Both the position numbers and the translations under genes were made by a program. From positions 31,986 through 95,985 of the forward strand of contig CAYIHX010000009.1 in NCBI GenBank assembly GCA_964363305.1: 64,000 nucleotides of DNA, read 5' to 3'. Of this stretch, positions 22,037 through 29,227 are shown piece by piece. The notes under the pieces are model-generated. The model was not told the DNA's origin and did no database searches. It saw only the letters and a program-made list of their open reading frames with translations. Every line of letters begins with the position of its first letter. Position 1 is the stretch's first letter. Origin of the DNA: CAYIHX01 sp964363305 (GTDB lineage: Bacteria > Bdellovibrionota > UBA1018).

Positions 22037-24160
22037 CTAGAGTGCGGGAGTCGACGCGACCAGCGCGAATGGCTGTTTACCTGCCTTGCCCTGGGCGACG
22101 CGTATCCCCTTCACGCGGACGCGGTACGTTCCGGCCGCAGCACTCGCAAGCTCGACCGTCTCGGTGTTGTTGATGTGGTCGTTCGGGGTGATGACTTGGC
22201 CCGAGGGCGTGATCACCTCGAGGTCGAGGTCATTCACTAAAGCGATCGCCGCCGACACCGCGCCAGGAGCGTCGTTGTAGACAAGGGTCGCATGCAGTCC
22301 TTGGCCAGTCCCCACGCTCACGGATTTTTCGATCACTTGGTCCGCGCTGAGGCCCAACGATTCATCGAGAAGAAGAGCGGAGGAGGGGAGCGAAACAGCC
22401 TGTTGCACATCCACTCGCCCGTAGCCTTCTTCGATGTTCGGACGCTTCTTTGGAATCTCTTGGTCTTGTCCGGTTCCGTACTGGCCCGGGAAGAGATCTT
22501 TCGCCGTGTGCATCATGACCGCTTTGATCAGCGCCGCCGAAGGTTGGCCGAGGCCGCGCTCTTCGATGAGGTGCTGGCGGACGACGGCCGCCGCGCCGGC
22601 CGCGAGTGGAGTCGCCATGGAGGTGCCGCTGCAGTAGACGTAGCCGTCCGCGTATTTTCCGAAAAGCCCATCCTCGCCGATGAGAGCCGAGCGAATCGAC
22701 ACGATCTGCGTGCCGGGCGCGACGATCTCGGGCTTCAAGCGGCCATCGAGTGTCGGCCCTCGTGCGCTGAATGCCGCGATCCCGTTGGGGTTGTCAGACA
22801 TCGTGCCGATCCGAAGGGGTTCGTCGATCGGAAAACGTCTCTTCTTCGGATCAAGCTCGTCCACGGTTCCGACTCGCCCGCCGTGCTCGATGCGGTTTTC
22901 GCTTGCCCCCACGGTGAGCACGTTCTTCGCCGTGCCGGGCGCAACGATGCTCCCGGGGTCGACTCGTCCATCCGAGTCAGCGTCGATGCCATCGTTCCCC
23001 GCGGCAAAGAGCACGAGAAAGTCAGGGTGTTCCCAGACGAACTGATCGACTTGGCGAGAAAGGGACGGGTATTCGCCGAAATGGCCCCGATAACCCCACG
23101 AGTTGGTGTGAATTCGAGCGCCAGCCGCGTAGGTGGGCTTGGCCATCGCTTCAAAATTTTCTGCGAAGTTCATGCGCTCGTCGGGAGTAAGAAGGCTCAC
23201 GGCGTAGAGCGAGGCTCGAGGTGAGGAGCCCTGAATCCGCCCGTTTGAAAGGGTGCCTCGACCCGCGACTGACCCGGCGACATGAGTGCCGTGGCCGTTC
23301 GGATCCTTCCAGCTGGTTCCGCCGACACCGACGGAGTAACCGTTCAGAATCGTCCCCTGGAGGTCGGCAGTGATGTCTGAGATTGAACCGCGATCGATTC
23401 CCGTGTCGGCGACGGCCACGATCTGGCCTGCTCCGGTCAGTCCGCGCGCGTGCGGATCAGCAAGGGTCATGAGGCGAGTGCCTGATTCGTATCCGGTGTA
23501 TGAGCCAAGAGTGGATGGCGCGGTCGTGGGCTCATCATCGCCTTCGATCATGAGGGTGTTCGCGGTGAGCGCCTCATCGATGAATTCGATGCCTTCAATC
23601 GCCGCGAGTTTCGAGACGGCCTCCGCACGGGCTGATACCAGCACGTCGGAACCCGACGCGGCCAGCACTTCGATTCCGGAGAGGAGTCGAATGTTCTCCA
23701 GAACTGACGCTTTTTCTTGCTCTGAAGTCAGCGTGACGGTCAAACGAAGTTGAGAGTCACGGGGAAGGCCGGGCGATACCTTCATTCCCCCCGCGTAAGA
23801 GATGACCGCGCTCACTTGCGGAATTTGCTCTTTCAGCCAGCCGGCGTTCTCGGCAGGGCCCGCGATGAGGTAGGCGTCATCCGGCAGATAGCGAAGCACT
23901 CGAAATCCGAAACCCTCGAGCGCCGATCTCTGGGCTTCGCCCGGTGCTCTTTCGAATTGAACGATGAAGTGCTGATGCGAGAAGCCGCGAACGCTTGCAC
24001 GGGATTTCAGGTTGAGTTCTTGAAGCTGGATGCTTTGATCCTGCGCCTGGAGCTGGCCAACCCGAAGATGCAGAACGCTCCCGGCGTTCGCCCCCGTTGA
24101 AGAGAGAGTCAGCGTCAACACGAGAGCGGCTTTTTGATTTCTAATCGTTCCAATAGTCAT
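22037..24160 (-). CDS. Exported subtilisin-family serine protease (S8)
   Basis: A 707-residue protein with a signal peptide (residues 1-26, ...GANA) and a prodomain-like N-terminal region of about 200 residues. The catalytic triad is visible: Asp252 in VAVADTGID, His290 in GHGTHVAGS and Ser514 in GTSMATP, with oxyanion Asn389 in FAAGND. After the protease domain a beta-sandwich (TLVYNDAPGAV ... NDLDLEVITPSGQ ... GTYRVRVKG) resembles the C-terminal domain of KP-43-type subtilases. The protein is probably secreted and digests external protein. A purine-rich stretch precedes the ATG, and a strong terminator follows. It is divergent from ATPase C. Confidence 0.93.
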   Translation of the reverse strand: MTIGTIRNQKAALVLTLTLSSTGANAGSVLHLRVGQLQAQDQSIQLQELNLKSRASVRGFSHQHFIVQFERAPGEAQRSALEGFGFRVLRYLPDDAYLIAGPAENAGWLKEQIPQVSAVISYAGGMKVSPGLPRDSQLRLTVTLTSEQEKASVLENIRLLSGIEVLAASGSDVLVSARAEAVSKLAAIEGIEFIDEALTANTLMIEGDDEPTTAPSTLGSYTGYESGTRLMTLADPHARGLTGAGQIVAVADTGIDRGSISDITADLQGTILNGYSVGVGGTSWKDPNGHGTHVAGSVAGRGTLSNGRIQGSSPRASLYAVSLLTPDERMNFAENFEAMAKPTYAAGARIHTNSWGYRGHFGEYPSLSRQVDQFVWEHPDFLVLFAAGNDGIDADSDGRVDPGSIVAPGTAKNVLTVGASENRIEHGGRVGTVDELDPKKRRFPIDEPLRIGTMSDNPNGIAAFSARGPTLDGRLKPEIVAPGTQIVSIRSALIGEDGLFGKYADGYVYCSGTSMATPLAAGAAAVVRQHLIEERGLGQPSAALIKAVMMHTAKDLFPGQYGTGQDQEIPKKRPNIEEGYGRVDVQQAVSLPSSALLLDESLGLSADQVIEKSVSVGTGQGLHATLVYNDAPGAVSAAIALVNDLDLEVITPSGQVITPNDHINNTETVELASAAAGTYRVRVKGIRVAQGKAGKQPFALVASTPAL

Positions 24161-24299
24161 TTTTTGCGGTCCCCCCGATCCGTAATGGATGATTGGAGAC
24201 CCGATTTCGTCACTTGGGAAGAGGGGGGTAAAAATAATATTGTGACGCGGATAGCCCCTAGAGAGGCGTAGGGAGCGGGTTTTCGGGTTTTTACTTTAA

Positions 24300-24322
24300 A
24301 ATCGTTCTACCACAGAACGATT
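24300..24322. promoter_or_regulatory. Inverted repeat AATCGTTCT-N5-AGAACGATT, upstream copy
   Basis: A perfect 9-base inverted repeat (23 bases in all) located 18 bases upstream of the ATPase C start codon. It is identical in both arms to the copy at 24332-24354, with centres 32 bases apart. Placed between the divergent subtilase and ATPase C, it most likely acts on ATPase C. Confidence 0.65.
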
Positions 24323-24331
24323 TAATGCTAT

Positions 24332-24354
24332 AATCGTTCTATGGTAGAACGATT
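24332..24354. promoter_or_regulatory. Inverted repeat AATCGTTCT-N5-AGAACGATT covering the ATPase C start codon
   Basis: The second copy of the 23-base inverted repeat. Its 5-base centre begins with the ATG at 24341, so the right arm encodes the first residues (MVERL). A protein bound here would block promoter or ribosome access; an RNA hairpin would bury the start codon. Confidence 0.65.
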
Positions 24355-25549
24355 GGATTTTGGCCTCGACGAAATTCTCGATGATCTCGAACGGAGTCAG
24401 CAGCGCTTGGATCTGAGTCTGCCCTCTCCCGAGAAGGTCAGGTTGACCTTCAAGAAGCGTTTGAGTGAAAAAAATCCCCGTGCTTGCCTCCTGCTCGGCC
24501 CTCGCGGAGTCGGTAAGTCAACTCTGATGCTTCTCGCTGCTCGGACCAAGAAGGCGCTCTACTTATCCGCCGACTCGCCCCGCATTGCTTCCTCCTCGCT
24601 TTGGGAGCTAGGAAAAGCGGCCTTTGCGAGGGGCTACGAAAGTGTTCTTTTCGATGAGGTTCATCTCGCACGCAACTGGAGTCGCGATCTCAAGGCGCTC
24701 TACGATGAGTTTCCCGACCGGGAGATCTGGGCCAGTGACTCCAGTCAGCTCAGTCTTCAGAAAGGCCTGGCCGACCTTTCTCGGCGCTTTTTGCGGATCC
24801 GAATCCCCCTTCTTTCCTTTCGCGAGTACCTTCATTTGAAAACGGGTATTGAGCTCGAGCCATTTGACCCCCTCGATTCGGCGCATATCAATCGCCGCTG
24901 CCAGGCGGTTCTTCAGAAAGTCCCCGTGTCGAAACACTTCTCTTCGTACCTCGATGCAGGGATGCGTCCTATTTTCCAGGAGGGGCATTACCCGGAGCGA
25001 ATGCTTCAGATTCTCGAGAAAACCCTCTTCTCGGATCTTCCGTTTTTGATTCCTCAGCTTCATGAGAATCACTTTCGCCTCATGAACGCGATCATGGGGC
25101 ATCTCGCGATGTCGCCGGTTCCGACGCTGAATATCGATTCCCTGGGGCGTGAGTGGGCGATCGGAAAAGAGAAGCTTTACCGATTGCTTTCGGCGATGGA
25201 TCAGATCGAGCTGCTTCACATCATTCGCAAAGCCAGCGATCGAAAAGTGCTCTCCAAAGGGGCGAAGATCCTTTTTCGCGATCCCTCGTTTTATGCCGCG
25301 CTGGGGTCCGCCCACCGTGGCAATCAGCGGGAGGCCTTCGTCGCGAGTCAGTTCGCAAGCACCGGTCAGACCCCTTTCGCCTCGAAGAACGAGGAGGACT
25401 GCGATTTTGTCGTGAACGGCGTGAAGCTGGAAGTGGGGGGACCCAGCAAGCCCAAGAAAAAATCGGATATCGTGCTGCGGGATCAGACGGATCTACCCAC
25501 CAGAAACGGCAAGGAGGTTCCGCTCTGGGCGGCCGGCATGATGTATTGA
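24341..25549 (+). CDS. AAA ATPase related to the DUF4143 group (ATPase C)
   Basis: A 402-residue protein. Walker A GPRGVGKS is near residue 53, and Walker B is SVLFDEVHLARNW. The segment LLSFREYLHLKTG matches the FREY motif of the other DUF4143 ATPases. A winged-helix-like region (IGKEKLYRLLSAMDQIELLHII) follows. The C-terminal nuclease-like segment is DCDFVVNGVKLEVGG: the Asp and Glu are kept, but the usual Lys of ExK is replaced by Gly, so this fold is probably not catalytic. Its start codon lies in the centre of a 23-base inverted repeat. It is convergent with the propeller gene, sharing a two-way terminator. Confidence 0.8.
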   Translation: MVERLDFGLDEILDDLERSQQRLDLSLPSPEKVRLTFKKRLSEKNPRACLLLGPRGVGKSTLMLLAARTKKALYLSADSPRIASSSLWELGKAAFARGYESVLFDEVHLARNWSRDLKALYDEFPDREIWASDSSQLSLQKGLADLSRRFLRIRIPLLSFREYLHLKTGIELEPFDPLDSAHINRRCQAVLQKVPVSKHFSSYLDAGMRPIFQEGHYPERMLQILEKTLFSDLPFLIPQLHENHFRLMNAIMGHLAMSPVPTLNIDSLGREWAIGKEKLYRLLSAMDQIELLHIIRKASDRKVLSKGAKILFRDPSFYAALGSAHRGNQREAFVASQFASTGQTPFASKNEEDCDFVVNGVKLEVGGPSKPKKKSDIVLRDQTDLPTRNGKEVPLWAAGMMY

Positions 25550-25583
25550 GCGCTTCTTGATTCCTGCCCCTCCCTCCCTAAAT

Positions 25584-25632
25584 GGAGAGGAGCCAAATCC
25601 GCGATCATGAATCGCTGATTTGGCTCCTCTCC
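25584..25632. terminator. Bidirectional terminator between ATPase C and the propeller gene
   Basis: A 22-base stem (25584-25605 with 25611-25632) has one mismatch and a 5-base loop. It sits between convergent genes, 35 bases after one stop and 23 after the other. The core repeats the subtilase terminator at 21981-22012 with two differences. No long T-run is present on either strand, but stem strength and position support a terminator. Confidence 0.65.
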
Positions 25633-25654
25633 GACCTTGCCCGTGAATCGATCC

Positions 25655-26959
25655 TTAATGCTGCCCCACCACCACGAAGGGCATTCTGCTCGGCGAGAAA
25701 TACCGAGACACACCGTTCAACAGCGCGTTGACGTCCGGGTTGTTGTACTCCTGCCCGACCGAGCTGATGATCGTGGTCAGAGGGCTTGCATTGAGCAGCG
25801 GAGGAAGCGCGCTGATCTCGTTCGCCCAAGAGTATACCGTGTTGTCAGAGGCGACGACTTGCACCTGCCCAGTGATCAGGGAAACTCGACGAAGGGTATT
25901 GAAGCCACCCCCTGCCACATCCGCCGGCGCTCGCTGCCAATAGACCCATTCACTCGAGGGATGAAACCGGTCGTAATCCACTCCATCCGTCAAGTCTCCC
26001 AAGCCCGAGGTCGGCGGAACCAGCAACCGAACCGAACCCAAAGTTCCTTGACCGGGATCTCCGCTCTTGGCGAACGGGGGCACATTCGTATCGAGAAGGA
26101 CGCCCAACGGCATGCCGTAAATTCCTCCTGGAAGCGTGACCGCCCAAACCACTTCGTTCGTCAATGCAGCATAGGCGATGGAATGGGATCCGGGATAGAA
26201 GCCCAAGCCGGGAGGCGATCCCGGAGGAGCTGGCGTCAGCAAAGTGTAAGGCTCGATCTCACCGCTCTGGGCGAGGCCCACCCCCTGAACCGGGCCCCCG
26301 AAGGTTCCGGACCAACGAGGATCGATGGCCGCCAGGCGCCACTGACTTAAATCATCGCTCACCCAAAGACCTCCGGTAAAATTGTCCGTCACGACGACCC
26401 CGTTATTAGGAAGCAACGCGATCGATCCGGGGTAAACCAATCCGTTAGGAAGGCCGGCTCCGGGTGCCACTGTATTGAGCGGAAGCACATGCTCGGACAG
26501 CAGTTGAGAGCTCAGCCCCCCCTGAACGGAAAAGGAATAGCTATAGCGATAGATCCGCGCGGCTTGAGTTCCAGCCAAGGCAGGCGGTACTCGATTATCG
26601 AGAATCAGGGCCTGGCCATGGGTGGTTCCAAGTCCCGTGCGCTGAAATTCCGTGATCTTCATGGAAAGAGGCACGCCCCAACCCGTCGAGGGAGCCACCA
26701 ACGAGCCGGCGTCTGCTCCGCCCACTCGTTTTTTCGCATAAACGCCAGGCGCTTTGTCCGGAGAGGCGGAGGGGACCAGGGCAAACAGCAAAACTTGATC
26801 GCCCGCCACTCCATGAATCGCAAAGCCACCGCTGAACTCCGCAGCAACGTGCGGCGGTCCGGACCAAAGCGGGTCAGCAAGGCTCACCTGCCCGCTCAAT
26901 CCTAGGCCCAGGGCAGAGAGCGCAACCATACCTTTGAAACGCAAGATATTCTTCCGCAT
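25655..26959 (-). CDS. Exported protein, possible beta-propeller
   Basis: A 434-residue protein. AAAAGGAGC precedes the ATG at 26959, and a signal peptide ends SLA-D. The mature sequence contains spaced segments such as YPGSIALLPNNGVVVTDNFTGGLWVSDD and YPGSHSIAYAALTNEVVWAVTLPGGIYG, which look like SMP-30/NHL-type propeller blades. The assignment is weak. No catalytic residues are evident. It is monocistronic with its own terminator. An external or periplasmic location is inferred from the signal peptide. Confidence 0.6.
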   Translation of the reverse strand: MRKNILRFKGMVALSALGLGLSGQVSLADPLWSGPPHVAAEFSGGFAIHGVAGDQVLLFALVPSASPDKAPGVYAKKRVGGADAGSLVAPSTGWGVPLSMKITEFQRTGLGTTHGQALILDNRVPPALAGTQAARIYRYSYSFSVQGGLSSQLLSEHVLPLNTVAPGAGLPNGLVYPGSIALLPNNGVVVTDNFTGGLWVSDDLSQWRLAAIDPRWSGTFGGPVQGVGLAQSGEIEPYTLLTPAPPGSPPGLGFYPGSHSIAYAALTNEVVWAVTLPGGIYGMPLGVLLDTNVPPFAKSGDPGQGTLGSVRLLVPPTSGLGDLTDGVDYDRFHPSSEWVYWQRAPADVAGGGFNTLRRVSLITGQVQVVASDNTVYSWANEISALPPLLNASPLTTIISSVGQEYNNPDVNALLNGVSRYFSPSRMPFVVVGQH

Positions 26960-27200
26960 TCGAGATGCTCCTTTTCATGATGATTTGTTGTGTACTGCCC
27001 TGTATCGGTCTCTCCGGATCAGAGATTAGATTTTTCTCAACCCCATGGGGTGCCCTGTCATTTCTGTTTCGGAAATCTCTGAATCTGCTGGCTTTTCAAG
27101 CACGATCTTCGAGGTGACCGTGCTATTCGGCGCGCTGCGTTACTCGATCGCAGGAATGAGCCTCAGAGGCGAGTAAACACCAACCCTAAGGAGTAAAACC

Positions 27201-28175
27201 ATGTCCCCCACCCAACCCCGAACTGCCCTTCTTCTCGGGACCCTTGCGCTCGTGCTGGCCGTCCCCGCCAGCACCTGGGCTCAGGTGCCCGCCATCATCG
27301 ATCCGACGGCTCAAGGCCTGCCGTCCATGCCCCAGCTACCCGTCGCCACTCTGCCCGACGGTACCCCCCTTCCCCCCGCGGTCGGTTCACTGATCGCCTG
27401 GTGCAACCAGGTCGTGCCCGTACTCGGACGGGCGCAGGCCCTGGCCATGACCCATACCTTCGCCGGCCGCGAACGCGAAGCGATCCGCACGCTCGTCGTC
27501 GGAATGGAACAGGCCCTCAACATGACCACCGTGCAGGGCCGACGCCGCACGATGTCCGGTCGCCTCCTGGATCGAGGCATTCAGATTGTCCGTGGAATGC
27601 AGGCGGATTTCCCCACTGAGGATGCGCTCAGCCCGCTCCTGAATTTCACCTCGAGCTGGGTGAATATGGTGATCCGAGTCGCCAGCGATCTCGATCGACC
27701 CTACTACATTCCCTACGCGAACTACTATCAAGGGGTTTGCGGCGTGAACTGCGGAGGCCTCCCGTACTTCGACTATGCTGAGTTTCAACGACGCTACCTC
27801 TCGGCGGTTTCGGAGCAGCTCACGCTGATCACCGACACGCTCGCCAACGGCTACGCGCCGCTTGGCTCACCGGCGTTCTTTCTGCGCGCCACGCAGCGGA
27901 TTCTCACGCCCGTCGTGAACGAGGACCTCTCGCAAAGCCTGTACGCGTACAACTACTCGTGCATCGCCGCGGGCTTGCTCGCGCTCGTGCAAGAGATCAG
28001 CGCGGGCTTCGGCTATCCCGATCAGGTGCAGTTGCTCGTCTGGCGCGTGATCAACACGCTCCGCGACGTCGGCCCGCTGTTCGCCTCGTACTCTTGCGGC
28101 CCGAGCTACGCTCAGCCCGGCTACGGCGGACCTGGATACGGCGGCCCCGGCTATGGTGGCGGCTACCCTCGCTAA
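27201..28175 (+). CDS. Exported protein with Gly/Tyr-rich tail, relative of the 7404-8930 product
   Basis: A 324-residue protein with AAGGAG before the ATG and a signal peptide ending STWA-Q. The helical middle (RTMSGRLLDRGIQIVRGMQ ... VNMVIRVASDLDRPYYIPY) and the part from SEQLTLITDTL to AAGLLALVQEI match the two halves of the protein at 7404-8930, without its coiled-coil insert. The last 25 residues are repeats of GYGGPGYGGPGYGGG, a low-complexity tail often seen in surface or matrix proteins. The 3' end overlaps the convergent GNAT stop by 4 bases. Function is unknown. Confidence 0.7.
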   Translation: MSPTQPRTALLLGTLALVLAVPASTWAQVPAIIDPTAQGLPSMPQLPVATLPDGTPLPPAVGSLIAWCNQVVPVLGRAQALAMTHTFAGREREAIRTLVVGMEQALNMTTVQGRRRTMSGRLLDRGIQIVRGMQADFPTEDALSPLLNFTSSWVNMVIRVASDLDRPYYIPYANYYQGVCGVNCGGLPYFDYAEFQRRYLSAVSEQLTLITDTLANGYAPLGSPAFFLRATQRILTPVVNEDLSQSLYAYNYSCIAAGLLALVQEISAGFGYPDQVQLLVWRVINTLRDVGPLFASYSCGPSYAQPGYGGPGYGGPGYGGGYPR

Positions 28176-29227
28176 GCAATCGGTGCCAGGCACCGCATAA
28201 ACAGCATGTACTCGTGACTGAACGCGAACCGCGTCTCGCGAGTGTAAGCAGCCGAGTGATTGCCCACGCGAATCAAGGCGCTGATCGAGAGCGTTGCTCC
28301 TCGAGCCAGCGCCTTTTGCATGGCGCCGCAGACGAGCGCGTTCGAGCGCCCGCCTCCTCGAAACCGATCCGCGAGCGCGATGCTCTTCATCACGAGGGCG
28401 ATCTCGTCGCTGATCGGGTCGCGGTCGAGAAAAGAAAACAGAAAACCCGCCTCGGTGCCGTCCGGGGCGACGAGAAAATGCGACAACGAGAGATCGATCT
28501 TCGTCACCAGCGGCACATAGAGCTCGCGAAACACCTCATACGGCAGCGGCTCGAAAAGATGGGCGCTCTTGAATACCTCCATGCTCAGACGATACAGCGC
28601 CGGAAGATCCCGGTCCTCCAAGCGATCCGCACTGAAATCCCGAAGCGTGAAACCCTCCGCCTCGACCGCGCGCAGGGAGGGCGCGAGCCGATCGCGCATG
28701 GCCGCGAGATCTCGCGTGGCATCGCTGCGGTAGGCCTCGTATTCCGAGTAACCGCAAGCGCGCCACAGCTCCGGGTAGGTGGCCGGATGCACCGGCTCCC
28801 AGGCGTAACGACGCTCCACCGCCCCGACTCGATAGCGATAAGGAAACCAGGTGTTCACCACCATCGGCCCGATGGCCTGCTTCACTCCGCGCTCCGCAAG
28901 CCAATCCTCCGCGGCACCGAGCAGCATTTTCGCAGAGGCCGGTACATCAGCCCCCAGTCCCAGCTCGAAGAAACCGATATATCCAGCCCCGGGCTCAGCG
29001 CGCGTCAAGGTGGCCCCGACCCGGCCCACCACTTCGCCCTTCGTGTTCTCGAGCAGCCAGAACTCAGCGGCGCCGGGCGGCAAAAACTGAAGGAGTCGAA
29101 GCCACAGCGCCGCGGGCGGAAGTCCGAGTCGGTCGGCCGCATCCACGCGCACCCTCTCCGGCACTTTCGCAAACACCGCATCAAAAGCATCACGATCCGC
29201 CGCATCACCTCGCGCTAGGAGCTTCAT
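28172..29227 (-). CDS. GNAT-fold N-acyltransferase-like protein
   Basis: A 351-residue protein. Two GNAT-like halves are suggested: FWLLENTKGEVVGRVGATL near residue 60, and a C-terminal half with AGFLFSFLDR, then IALVMKSIALADRFRGGGRSNALVCGAMQKAL, where RFRGGGRS may be the acyl-CoA pyrophosphate loop, and VGNHSAAYTRETRFAF. It is the last gene of the coupled lipid-type operon; its ATG overlaps the phosphotransferase stop by 4 bases. It would acylate an amine or hydroxyl with an acyl-CoA or acyl-ACP; the substrate is unknown. The palindrome CGGTGCC-A-GGCACCG (28181-28195) lies in its final codons. Confidence 0.65.
   Translation of the reverse strand: MKLLARGDAADRDAFDAVFAKVPERVRVDAADRLGLPPAALWLRLLQFLPPGAAEFWLLENTKGEVVGRVGATLTRAEPGAGYIGFFELGLGADVPASAKMLLGAAEDWLAERGVKQAIGPMVVNTWFPYRYRVGAVERRYAWEPVHPATYPELWRACGYSEYEAYRSDATRDLAAMRDRLAPSLRAVEAEGFTLRDFSADRLEDRDLPALYRLSMEVFKSAHLFEPLPYEVFRELYVPLVTKIDLSLSHFLVAPDGTEAGFLFSFLDRDPISDEIALVMKSIALADRFRGGGRSNALVCGAMQKALARGATLSISALIRVGNHSAAYTRETRFAFSHEYMLFMRCLAPIA

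Noticed and set aside
24433..24451. GAAGGTCA-N3-TGACCTTC inverted repeat inside ATPase C
   Set aside because: It is unrelated in sequence to the AATCGTTCT sites of the same gene; an 8-base repeat of this kind is expected a few times by chance in 64 kb.
28181..28195. Palindrome CGGTGCC-A-GGCACCG
   Set aside because: It is inside the last codons of the GNAT gene and has no T-run; although similar palindromes are common in genomes, a role cannot be supported here.
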